A stretch of 34,627 bases of DNA from the NCBI GenBank assembly GCA_902761495.1, contig CACWKL010000007.1, positions 2,772 through 37,398 of the forward strand, written 5' to 3'. The DNA is from an uncultured Pseudomonadota bacterium (GTDB lineage: Bacteria > Pseudomonadota > Alphaproteobacteria > UBA3830). A program made the position numbers and the translations under genes. Below the pieces are notes generated by a model. That model was not told the DNA's origin. It saw only the letters and a list, made by a program, of their open reading frames with translations, and did no database searches. This document shows positions 1 to 7,759 of the stretch, in pieces (position 1 is the stretch's first letter; every line of letters starts with the position of its first letter).

Positions 1-620
1 TTGGGCGACTTATGTATACTTGCATTATCCATTATAACTATTTGATTTTTCTTTAAATTTGGCACTAACATCTCTTTTACCCATTTTAAAAACAATTCCG
101 AGTTGCATGTTCCGTAATACCCGAAAGGCGCTAAAATCTCCTTTCCGCATTTGCCAGCAACTATACTGCATCTCTCAAATTTCCGACCAGGAACTGTTTC
201 ATACACTTGTTTTCCCTTCGGAGCTCGACAGTATTCTCGATGCAAATGCCTGTCAATGCCTGATTCATCTATAAAAACCAGCCTATTTTTGGCCTGTTTT
301 TTTAGGAATTCTGTAAAATTTTTCCGCTTTTCTGGATCCGATTCTTTGTAAATTTTTCGTTTTTTTATATTTGACGCCTAATCTATGCAATGCGTTCCAA
401 ATTGTTGTTAAACCTACTGAAAAATGAGCGGCGATCTCTCGTAAATATGCGTCCGGATGCTCTTTCACATAAGCCAACAATTTTTCATGATTTATTCGAT
501 GCGGACTCCTCGGAACAAATTCATCGAAACCCCAAACGTCTCTGCTGTCTCTTTTATTGTGTGCCCTTTTTTCAAAAACTCTACAACTTTAACGCGTAGA
601 TCTTCACTATAACCTGCCAT
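1..620 (-). pseudogene. IS630-family transposase, decayed, C-terminus beyond the window
   Basis: Read on the minus strand from ATG at 620, the product begins MAGYSEDLRVKVVEFLKKGH, a typical IS630 N-terminal helix-turn-helix. The frame breaks at about 515-530, where the usual linker between the two HTH units also seems to be missing. It resumes with a second HTH (KLLAYVKEHPDAYLREIAAH, about 485-425) and shifts again near an A7 run at about 366-372. The DDE catalytic part follows (RLVFIDESGIDRHLHREY, first Asp) with another one-base loss at about 105, then VIMDNASIHKSP with the second Asp at the window edge. The third acidic residue lies outside. Some IS630 elements use one programmed frameshift, but several breaks plus the shortened N-terminus point to an inactive copy. 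Family assignment is firm; inactivity is inferred. Confidence 0.85.
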
Positions 621-654
621 CTCTTTCCTTTTTTTACCTTCCCCATTATACCAG

Positions 655-677
655 TTATTATAGTAATGTCATTATGA
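655..677. repeat. Possible IS630 terminal sequence with a TAATGTCATTA palindrome
   Basis: This stretch lies about 35 bases upstream of the transposase start, where an IS630 inverted repeat would be expected. It contains an 11-base palindrome (TAATG-T-CATTA, 664-674). Its reverse complement resembles 11793-11811, sharing ATAATGACATTA plus TATA one base on. The other end of the element is not in the window, so the repeat cannot be confirmed. Confidence 0.3.
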
Positions 678-882
678 AATTAGTATACAATACACTTTTC
701 TTTTTGTTCATTTTGATATCTCGATTTCGAAACATCGGAAATCTGTTTTCAAAACCTGAAATCTATTTATGTTCTCTCAAAGCTAATCTTATTTTCGTAC
801 GAATCTGACAACCCCCATAGAGTTCCGGAACATACCCATCATTGTCGGCAAAAATCACGTTTTCTATGAAATCGGGAAAAAA

Positions 883-2259
883 CTAACTTTGCAAGATTTT
901 CGACAGCAATTCGACATCATCATGAATTGCTCTGTCTTTTTGCATTACATCTTGAATTTTTCGTATGGCGTGAAGCACCGTAGTATGATCCCGTCCTCCA
1001 AAACCCTTGCCGATATCAGGCAGAGACATTGAAGTCAGTTGCTTGCACAGATACATGGCTATCTGTCTCGGAACAGCAATATTTTTGGCTCTCTTCGATG
1101 AATACATGTCACTGAATTTTATATCGTAATGATTCGCGACCTTCTTTTGAATTTCTTCGATGGTTAACACTCTGTCACTGGCGCGCACAAGGTCGGAAAG
1201 AACTTCTCTTACACTGTCAACCGTAATCTCCTTCCCGAGAAAAACCGCACTGGCAATGACTCGATTTAGCGCACCTTCCAACTCTCTTATATTACTGGTA
1301 ACTCTGTGAGCGATAAATTCCAAAACCTTCACCGGTATTTTCAATTTCGAATTATTTAAACAGGCAGCCGCCAATTTGGATTGTAAAATTCCTAACCTCA
1401 GCTCGTAGGTAGTCGGGTGGATATCAGCAACCAAACCCCAGCCCAGTCGGGACTTTAACCTTTCCTCCATATCTTCCAAATCTGTCGGAGATTTATCCGC
1501 CGAAATTATGACCTGATGATTATTGTCCACCAATGAATTGAAAGTATGAAAAAACTCCTCCTGAGTGGAATCTTTTCCGCAGATAAATTGTATATCATCG
1601 ATCATCAACACATCGACTTCATTAAATTGCTCTTTGAATGCAACCGTGTCCTTATAGCGCAACGAACGAACAAACTGATGCATAAATTTTTCAGCCGATA
1701 TATAAACTATATTTTTCCCTTTGCTTCGCTCTTTAATCCTCCAGGCAATGGCATGCATCAGATGAGTTTTACCCAACCCGACTCCGCCGTATAGAAACAA
1801 CGGATTGTAAACTATCGAATCCGACTCTGCGACACGTTGAGCCGCAGCATAAGCTAACTCATTCGGCTTACCCACGATGAATTTTTCGAAAGTTAAATCG
1901 GGATCCAGCGGAAGCCCCAAGCCTTCCTTTTCCTCCGCAACCTCAACAAATTGAAGCGCCGCCTGCGAAAACTCCCTGTTTTCCGACAAAGCCTCTTTCT
2001 CATCTCCTACGGAAATTTCAATATCTCTGACCGGAATCTTCTCTTCGGAACAAATTTCCAAAATTTTAGCAACATAATTGCTTTTCACCCAATCTCTCAA
2101 AAACGCGGTCGGAGCCCTTAAATACAGAACGCCTTTGGCGTACTTTTTAAAACACAAAGGAGCGATCCAGCTGTTTATGACCGGATCTCCAAACTCTTTT
2201 TTCAGCTCAGAACAAACAACACTCCAGTATTCAAAAATATTGCTGTTCTCTTCTGACAT
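883..2259 (-). CDS. dnaA: Chromosomal replication initiator protein DnaA
   Basis: DnaA is the AAA+ ATPase that binds DnaA boxes at oriC, opens the duplex and loads the helicase. The 458-aa product is full length. It has an N-terminal helicase-interaction domain (about 1-80), a short linker, Walker A GGVGLGKT (158-165), Walker B DVLMIDDIQF (216-225) and a C-terminal helix-turn-helix with the signature GRDHTTVLHAI. The ATG at 2259 follows the rpsT stop by one base, so translation is probably coupled; no good Shine-Dalgarno is visible. rpsT-dnaA linkage is common in alphaproteobacteria. I saw no cluster of DnaA boxes nearby, so the origin is probably elsewhere. The identification is secure. Confidence 0.98.
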   Translation of the reverse strand: MSEENSNIFEYWSVVCSELKKEFGDPVINSWIAPLCFKKYAKGVLYLRAPTAFLRDWVKSNYVAKILEICSEEKIPVRDIEISVGDEKEALSENREFSQAALQFVEVAEEKEGLGLPLDPDLTFEKFIVGKPNELAYAAAQRVAESDSIVYNPLFLYGGVGLGKTHLMHAIAWRIKERSKGKNIVYISAEKFMHQFVRSLRYKDTVAFKEQFNEVDVLMIDDIQFICGKDSTQEEFFHTFNSLVDNNHQVIISADKSPTDLEDMEERLKSRLGWGLVADIHPTTYELRLGILQSKLAAACLNNSKLKIPVKVLEFIAHRVTSNIRELEGALNRVIASAVFLGKEITVDSVREVLSDLVRASDRVLTIEEIQKKVANHYDIKFSDMYSSKRAKNIAVPRQIAMYLCKQLTSMSLPDIGKGFGGRDHTTVLHAIRKIQDVMQKDRAIHDDVELLSKILQS

Positions 2260-2260
2260 T

Positions 2261-2521
2261 TTACTTTACTTCTGAAGCCTTGAGCATCTTGTTGAGACGA
2301 GAAATCTTCCTGCCGGCTGTATTCTTGTGCAATACTCCCTTGGTAACACCCCTCTGAATTTCCGATTGCGCTGCCTTAAAAGTAGCATTTGCATCTTTCG
2401 ATCCCAAAGAAGAAATAAATTTCTTTATAAACGTTCTAATACGACTAATTCTGTCTTTATTTCTTGCTGTTCTTACTTTCGTTTGCCTTATTCTCTTTAA
2501 GGCTGACTTATGATCTGCCAT
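2261..2521 (-). CDS. rpsT: 30S ribosomal protein S20
   Basis: S20 binds 16S rRNA early in assembly of the small subunit. The product is 86 aa, starts [20 protein letters not shown] and is rich in Lys and Arg with helical spacing, as expected for the family (86-88 aa). An in-frame start seven codons upstream exists, but the ATG at 2521 is preceded by AGGGG at four bases and gives the canonical N-terminus. It lies 52 bases downstream of nrdG and directly upstream of dnaA on the same strand, so it may be transcribed partly from the nrd operon. The identification is secure. Confidence 0.96.
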   Translation of the reverse strand: MADHKSALKRIRQTKVRTARNKDRISRIRTFIKKFISSLGSKDANATFKAAQSEIQRGVTKGVLHKNTAGRKISRLNKMLKASEVK

Positions 2522-2573
2522 TTTACCCCTATGTCCTATCACAAAAAATGTCGAAATCCGCTTTCAGGCTAAA

Positions 2574-3257
2574 CTAACCCCTAATGCAAAAGCTATCAAA
2601 ATCTTTCGACACACTCTCTAGGAGGATTCTATCAGAAAATATCGGATGTTCAACAACATTTTCATTTTTATCCCGACATTTTTGCAAAACCATCTTACGT
2701 ACGCCCATCCGACAGAGCTCCATTAAAACATCGACCGCGGTTTCCGTTTCAATGGACTCATGCATTGTCATACGAACCTCGTAATCCTTATTAGACTCCA
2801 ACAATATCTTTAAACTTTCCAGAGATTTTTCCCCGCTACCACGAACGCTGGTAATGAGATGATAATCCTTAAAGGATCGTTTAACATCAAAACCTATCCA
2901 ATCTAACAAAGATACTATTCTGGCGAATCTATCCGGATATGACCCCGCAGTATGCAAACCAACCTTAAACCCTAAATTTTTCACATCCTCAATCGCCGGC
3001 AACAATGCTTCCTGAAACAGCGGCTCTCCTCCACTGAACACAACCCCTTCGATGAATCCTATGCGGGTACTCAATAAATTCAAAACATCTTCCCAAGGAA
3101 GTGATTCCTCAGGCGAAATCGTCTGCAAATGCGGATTATGGCAATAAACGCATCTCCAAGGACACCCCTGAAGAAACACCACAGCCGCCAAATGATCCGG
3201 ATAATCAACAGTAGTCAGGGAAATGACTCCCCCAACCAACAACCTACTACTGTCCAT
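2574..3257 (-). CDS. nrdG: Anaerobic ribonucleotide reductase activating protein (radical SAM)
   Basis: NrdG uses a [4Fe-4S] cluster and S-adenosylmethionine to generate the glycyl radical on the class III reductase. The cluster-binding CX3CX2C motif is visible as QGCPWRCVYCHNP near residue 35, followed by the SAM-binding Gly stretch VVFSGGEPLFQ. About 227 aa matches the longer NrdG type (anaerobic RNR activase family). I chose the ATG at 3257; a TTG two codons upstream is possible and neither has a strong ribosome binding site. It follows the glycyl-radical gene by six bases, so the two are cotranscribed and probably act on each other. Assignment follows from the motifs and the nrdD context. 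Confidence 0.93.
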   Translation of the reverse strand: MDSSRLLVGGVISLTTVDYPDHLAAVVFLQGCPWRCVYCHNPHLQTISPEESLPWEDVLNLLSTRIGFIEGVVFSGGEPLFQEALLPAIEDVKNLGFKVGLHTAGSYPDRFARIVSLLDWIGFDVKRSFKDYHLITSVRGSGEKSLESLKILLESNKDYEVRMTMHESIETETAVDVLMELCRMGVRKMVLQKCRDKNENVVEHPIFSDRILLESVSKDFDSFCIRG

Positions 3258-3263
3258 GAGCAA

Positions 3264-3455
3264 CTACTTGTAAATACCGCGACAGGTCGACTTTTCCTCG
3301 AAGTGGACTCTTTCCTCGTGTTCCCCCTGCTTTCCGATGTTAAAGAAAGAAGTTGGACGATAATATCCCATCACTCTTGTCCAAACTTCGCATTTCTGTC
3401 TTTCTTCTTCCTTTAATTCAACGCCATTGACGACTTTACTACCACTTTCCGTCAT
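3264..3455 (-). CDS. Separate glycyl-radical domain of the anaerobic ribonucleotide reductase
   Basis: This 63-aa protein matches the C-terminal tail of class III ribonucleotide reductases. It has CEVWTRVMGYYRP followed by NIGKQGEHEERVHF, comparable to the E. coli NrdD end RVCGYLG..FNAGKQEE. The Gly of RVMGYY (residue 30) is the expected site of the stable glycyl radical. The start at 3455 has a strong GGAGG five bases upstream; an ATG at 3467 lies before that site and is less likely. The upstream 679-aa NrdD ends at its zinc cysteines and lacks this segment, so the enzyme is encoded in two pieces separated by 98 bases. No single frameshift joins them, because other stops intervene. It would have to assemble with NrdD and be activated by NrdG encoded next door. 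Confidence 0.85.
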   Translation of the reverse strand: MTESGSKVVNGVELKEEERQKCEVWTRVMGYYRPTSFFNIGKQGEHEERVHFEEKSTCRGIYK

Positions 3456-3553
3456 CTTATCCTCCATTCCAAAAACTCCATTCTATAGAAATTTAAACAA
3501 AAATACACAGACAAATCAAGCCACTAATCCAAATGAGGCTTCAACTCGTCGAA

Positions 3554-5593
3554 TCAAGCTGCCTCTCTGGCCTCCTCATTTTTTTTTCGAACCACGATTT
3601 CAGCGTCACATTTAGGACAGAACTTATGTTCTCCCGCCAAATATCCGTGCACCGGACAAATCGAAAAAGTCGGTGTAATGGAGAAATAAGGAAGCTTGAA
3701 ATTCTCCACGACTTTCCGCACTAGCTTTTTGCAGACTGTCGGACTGGAAATTTTTTCACTCATGTACAAGTGGAACACAGTGCCTCCGGTATATTTTCTC
3801 TGGAGATCATCCTGCAACTTAAGTGCCTCAAAAGCATCATCACTGAATCCGACCGGCAATTGACTGGAATTAGTGTAATAAGGCTTCTCAGCAGTTCCTG
3901 CATGAAGAATGTCAGGGAACCGCTTTAAATCCTCTTTCGCAAATCGGTAGGTCGCACCCTCACCCGGAGTCGCTTCAATATTGTACATATTCCCTGTCTC
4001 TGCCTGGAACTCAAGCAACTTTTCTCTGGCCTTATCTAAAATCCGCAGAGCCATTTGCTGACCATAGTCGGTAGTAATATCATGCTGATCGTCGGTAAAG
4101 TTCCGAATCATCTCATTTATACCGTTCACTCCGATGGTGGAGAAATGATTTTTCAAACGACCCAAATATCTCTTGGTGAATGGGAAAAGTCCGTTGTCCA
4201 TATACATCTGGATAACTTTTCTCTTAATTTCTAGACTCTTGCGAGCATAGTCCATAAGTTCATACAACCTAGCCACCAAAGCGTCTTCGTTGCCCTTGTA
4301 AACATATCCCAATCGAGCGCAATTTATGGTAACAACACCAATGGAACCCGTTTGTTCCGCGGAACCGAACAAGCTATTGCCTCTCTTCAGCAACTCTCTC
4401 AAATCCAACTGCAAACGACAACACATAGAACGAATCGACGCAGGATCAAGATCTGAATTCACGTAATTCTGGAAATAAGGCAATCCATATTTTGCGGTCA
4501 TTCCGAACAAAAGATCAGCGTTCGGAGTGTCCCAATTGAAACTTTTCGTGATGTTGTAAGTCGGGATCGGGAAAGTGAAAACTCTGCCGCGACAGTCACC
4601 TTCCGTCATAACCTCCATGAATGCGCGGTTTATCAAATCCATCTCCGCCTGAACATCACCGTAAGTGAAATCGACTTCTTCTCCTCCGATCAGCGGAACT
4701 TTATCCTTGAGATCGTCCGGGCAAACCCAATCGAAAGTTAGGTTAGTAAACGGAGTTTGAGTCCCCCATCTCGACGGAACATTCAAGTTGTAAATGAACT
4801 CCTGCATATTCTGCTTAACCTGATCGTAGGAAAGCTTATCGACCTTCACAAAGGGAGCAAGATATGTATCGAACGAACTAAAAGCCTGAGCTCCTGCCCA
4901 TTCGTTCTGAAGAGTTCCCAGGAAATTTACCATCTGACCCAACGCACTGCTGAAATGCTTAGGAGGTCGTGCCTCCGCCTTACCTGAAACTCCGTTAAAC
5001 CCTTCATTCAGAACTGTTCGCAGAGACCATCCCGCACAATATCCACTAAGCATATCAAGATCGTGAATGTGAAAATCTCCGTTCCGATGAGCCATGGAAA
5101 TATATTCAGGATAAACTCTGTTCAGCCAGTAGTTTGCGACCATTTTTCCGGAAATATTGAGAATCATTCCACCTAAAGAATATCCCTGGTTAGCGTTCGC
5201 GTTAACTCTCCAGTCGAGCTTGTCGAGATATTCATTAACCGCCAAAACCACGTCCACCATGTTTTTCTTATCACGACGAGCTTCACCTCTTTTTTCACGA
5301 TACAAAATATATGCACGAGCTGTCCTAAAATAATTTTCATTGATAAGAACTTGCTCCACAATGTCTTGAATCTTCTCGATTTCCGGAGTTTGTCGGTCAA
5401 AACGATGAGTCAAGATTTTTTTTACAATAAAAGCCAAATGACGGGCCTCTTCCTCATCGAATTCCTTCGTTTCAACACCTGCCGCCTTTATCGCGTTAAC
5501 AATCTTCTCAATATCAAACGGAACCTTCGCCCCATTTCTCTTGAAAACATACCCCAACTCCTCAAATTTCAAATCCTTATTCTTCGACGACAC
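3554..5593 (-). CDS. nrdD: Anaerobic (class III) ribonucleoside-triphosphate reductase, catalytic part without glycyl-radical tail
   Basis: NrdD reduces ribonucleotides to deoxyribonucleotides without oxygen. The 679-aa product starts with an ATP-cone allosteric domain (about residues 10-100, FKRNGAKVPFDIEKIVNAIK). The barrel follows, with NVPSRWGTQTPFTNLTFD and GSIGVVTINCARLGY, and the protein ends with a zinc-binding knob (CPVHGYLAGEHKFCPKC). The usual RVxGY glycyl-radical motif is absent and is found in the next small gene. The start is GTG at 5593, with GGAGG eight bases upstream. An ATG three bases after that site is out of frame and closes quickly. The C-terminus carries an A9 run (coding strand), but neither shifted frame reads into the downstream gene. 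A TATACT box at 5641-5646 could be the -10 of the operon. Confidence 0.95.
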   Translation of the reverse strand: MSSKNKDLKFEELGYVFKRNGAKVPFDIEKIVNAIKAAGVETKEFDEEEARHLAFIVKKILTHRFDRQTPEIEKIQDIVEQVLINENYFRTARAYILYREKRGEARRDKKNMVDVVLAVNEYLDKLDWRVNANANQGYSLGGMILNISGKMVANYWLNRVYPEYISMAHRNGDFHIHDLDMLSGYCAGWSLRTVLNEGFNGVSGKAEARPPKHFSSALGQMVNFLGTLQNEWAGAQAFSSFDTYLAPFVKVDKLSYDQVKQNMQEFIYNLNVPSRWGTQTPFTNLTFDWVCPDDLKDKVPLIGGEEVDFTYGDVQAEMDLINRAFMEVMTEGDCRGRVFTFPIPTYNITKSFNWDTPNADLLFGMTAKYGLPYFQNYVNSDLDPASIRSMCCRLQLDLRELLKRGNSLFGSAEQTGSIGVVTINCARLGYVYKGNEDALVARLYELMDYARKSLEIKRKVIQMYMDNGLFPFTKRYLGRLKNHFSTIGVNGINEMIRNFTDDQHDITTDYGQQMALRILDKAREKLLEFQAETGNMYNIEATPGEGATYRFAKEDLKRFPDILHAGTAEKPYYTNSSQLPVGFSDDAFEALKLQDDLQRKYTGGTVFHLYMSEKISSPTVCKKLVRKVVENFKLPYFSITPTFSICPVHGYLAGEHKFCPKCDAEIVVRKKNEEAREAA

Positions 5594-5794
5594 AGTTCAT
5601 TCCTCCGAAATTATTTTACGATTATCATACCTTTGCACATAGTATACATGATTATTTTGAAAATAACACAGAGGATTTTTTATTTTTTATTCATCATTTG
5701 ATCTTGATTTTAATTTTTGTCGAAATTTGCCTTTGATAATCCCAATCTACGTCCCTTTGCAGGACATCAAAAAGTCGTTTTATCGATTTTATAT

Positions 5795-7006
5795 TTATAA
5801 CATGGTCGGAAGATTTCCTTCAAACTCTTCAACATACGAATAGGTTGCCACCGACATACAACAAGGACAAACGGAACGCCATTTCACCGAATGATCTCCA
5901 CACTTTGAACATCTCCAAAAAAATCTCACGGGCTTAGCTTCGGACAAGTCCATCAAGGCCTCACCATTATTCTGCAAAGCATTAATTTTTGCTAATTCAT
6001 CTGCAATAAAACTGTAATGCGCCAACTCATATGCTCGAGATATATACTCAAAAGCCAATGTCGGCATCTCTTCTTCGACGCAAATTTTAGCCAAGCAATA
6101 ATACGGAACCCAGGATTGCGGAGCTGCATTAAGCAACTTTTCCCCTCTTCTTATCTTATCTTCATCCAACGCGACATATTTGTCGAAAATTTCAATCGAC
6201 GGAGATAGTTCAAAATTTCTCATCAATGTCTTTCTCGCCGATCTTTTCTCATCATTCTTCAGAAGCTCATCAGCATAAGCAATGGCAATATCAGGAATTT
6301 TCGGAGCCAACTTATGCGCTTTCTTTAAATCCGACAAATCCGAATTTTGTCGCCATTTTTCGAAGTACACCACCGCCTCAATATTTTGCTTACTTTCGTC
6401 TGAGAGTTTGCGCAAATAGTAGAAAGCGTCATCGATATTCCCACTTTTGATGCTTAAACTTACGATTTGACTTAAAAAATTTTGCGCATCCGGGTACACT
6501 TTCAAAACGGCCTTGATAGATTCAATCGCCTCTTTATCCGATTTATTTTGCAAAGACAATTGAGCCAAGCTGTACGCTCCCAAAACGGTGTCTTTTTCTT
6601 GTGAACTTAAGTTAAAAAACAAAGACTTCGCCTTGTACGTATCCCCGTTTATTAGGCATAATTGCCCCTCTAACCACGAAATAAAAGGGATTTCTCCCAA
6701 ATGCTTTTTCGCCTTACTCAGAGCCGTCCAAACCACTTTGTGATCCTTTATAAGCATGCCCGAAAAAGCCTCCTGCAGATAATCAATCCCCTTCCTAACG
6801 TCCACTTTCAGACCTAATATAGAAGATAGTTTATCCCAAAGACTTCTACATATCTTATAAAGATATATAATTGCGAAAATTAGCGCAAGAAGCTCCCACA
6901 ATGGAAGCACCCACGATCTCCCTATAAACGATACAGAAACCCTTATATCGAAAAAAAACGCACAAATAACTAATAAAAATACAAAAACTAACTTAACAAC
7001 TATCAT
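5795..7006 (-). CDS. HemY-like TPR membrane protein with C-terminal zinc ribbon
   Basis: The 403-aa protein has two N-terminal hydrophobic segments (about 1-20 and 30-52), a long helical TPR-like region and a C-terminal zinc ribbon (WRCSKCGDHSVKWRSVCPCC, about residues 370-389). This architecture matches alphaproteobacterial proteins annotated HemY, whose exact function in heme metabolism or envelope assembly is unsettled. LapB/YciM has a related layout (one membrane anchor, TPRs, rubredoxin-type end) and is the main alternative. It ends a gene string that starts at gatA and lies 17 bases after the 70-aa membrane protein. No heme biosynthesis enzyme is adjacent here, although the family is usually in such operons. 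The architecture is clear; the name is moderately sure. Confidence 0.72.
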   Translation of the reverse strand: MIVVKLVFVFLLVICAFFFDIRVSVSFIGRSWVLPLWELLALIFAIIYLYKICRSLWDKLSSILGLKVDVRKGIDYLQEAFSGMLIKDHKVVWTALSKAKKHLGEIPFISWLEGQLCLINGDTYKAKSLFFNLSSQEKDTVLGAYSLAQLSLQNKSDKEAIESIKAVLKVYPDAQNFLSQIVSLSIKSGNIDDAFYYLRKLSDESKQNIEAVVYFEKWRQNSDLSDLKKAHKLAPKIPDIAIAYADELLKNDEKRSARKTLMRNFELSPSIEIFDKYVALDEDKIRRGEKLLNAAPQSWVPYYCLAKICVEEEMPTLAFEYISRAYELAHYSFIADELAKINALQNNGEALMDLSEAKPVRFFWRCSKCGDHSVKWRSVCPCCMSVATYSYVEEFEGNLPTML

Positions 7007-7023
7007 TACTACATTTAAGAAGC

Positions 7024-7236
7024 CTACGAAACATTCTGCGCGACATCCACAACGCTTTTCATGTTAGTCGTAAACACATCTACGAAACTCCGAATTTTAA
7101 CCTCCAGATTAGCCACCCATTTTAAAAACCAAGGCCAATTTCCAGTAAAATATATAACCGCTAAAATCAATACAATGATGAATGTAAACATCGCAATGTC
7201 ACCCAATAATCCCCGTTCCTTCGTTCCTTCACTCAT
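7024..7236 (-). CDS. Small membrane protein of unknown function
   Basis: A 70-aa product with a charged N-terminus, one transmembrane segment (FTFIIVLILAVIYFTG, about residues 17-34) and a C-terminal amphipathic stretch. I do not recognise a family. Its ATG overlaps the last bases of the upstream gene (AATGAGTGA) and has AGGAG a few bases ahead, so it is translated in step with that gene. Position and coupling support a real gene, possibly a partner of the mitofilin-like and HemY-like membrane proteins on either side. Confidence 0.6.
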   Translation of the reverse strand: MSEGTKERGLLGDIAMFTFIIVLILAVIYFTGNWPWFLKWVANLEVKIRSFVDVFTTNMKSVVDVAQNVS

Positions 7237-7750
7237 TTGCTCCTGCCTTTCTTATAGACAATAATAACACATAACCCGTTATTCTATTCAACTCATTATC
7301 ATTTATACCACGTATCTTAGCAAATCTTAGTAAATTATTTATTAAAGAATCGTCTTTTGCTTCATTACTTTCGTGAGCAGTAATAGAATTCACCATTTTT
7401 AATAAATCCGGATAATCTGAAAAGACCTTACAAAACTTTTCCAATTCCTCTGTATATTCACCATTTTGGAGTAGCCTATTTTTCAGATTGCACCAGCAAT
7501 TCCAACGATCAAAATCGACGTCGAAATTCGAACTTACCTTATGCTCAGAGGGAGAATTTTCTAGTTTCTGCAAACGAGATTCAAGATTTTTCATAAGTTC
7601 AGTTAGATGATCATTTTGCTTTTGGAAACCCGTTGTTGCGTTATTGATTTGTTCATGAATCCGCGCGTCAATAAACTTCGGCAAATAAAACCTCGCCCCA
7701 CCAAGACCACAAACACACAACATCAATAACACAAAAACAATGTTCTTCAA
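7229..7750 (-). CDS. Membrane-anchored coiled-coil protein, possible reduced mitofilin (Mic60)-like protein
   Basis: The 173-aa product has an N-terminal membrane segment (IVFVLLMLCVCGLGG), then a coiled coil (about residues 30-66) and a C-terminal helical domain. The start is TTG at 7750 with AGGAG six to seven bases upstream, nine bases after gatB. In many alphaproteobacteria a mitofilin-like gene (the bacterial Mic60 homologue) lies directly before hemY, and this gene has that position, membrane topology and coiled coil. It is much shorter than usual Mic60 proteins (roughly 300-450 aa). No diagnostic mitofilin motif could be confirmed by eye, so the identity is inferred from position and architecture. 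An unrelated anchored coiled-coil protein is equally possible. Confidence 0.55.
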   Translation of the reverse strand: MKNIVFVLLMLCVCGLGGARFYLPKFIDARIHEQINNATTGFQKQNDHLTELMKNLESRLQKLENSPSEHKVSSNFDVDFDRWNCWCNLKNRLLQNGEYTEELEKFCKVFSDYPDLLKMVNSITAHESNEAKDDSLINNLLRFAKIRGINDNELNRITGYVLLLSIRKAGANE

Positions 7751-7759
7751 CGAACTCTC

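Noticed and set aside
763..882. Open frame of 39 codons directly after the dnaA stop, in the same frame (includes IFADNDGYVPELYGGCQIRT)
   Set aside because: It has no good start codon except a weak GTG, no recognised family, and is short enough to be chance. It could be a gene remnant, but I cannot support it.
621..882. Origin of replication next to dnaA
   Set aside because: No cluster of DnaA boxes (TTATCCACA-like) was seen here or in other gaps.
3584..3594. A9 (coding strand) run near the end of nrdD as a frameshift site joining it to the glycyl-radical gene
   Set aside because: Both alternative frames hit stops before the downstream gene, so slippage there cannot fuse them.
5594..5794. 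NrdR or FNR box upstream of nrdD
   Set aside because: No sequence close to either consensus was found; only a possible TATACT -10 box is visible.
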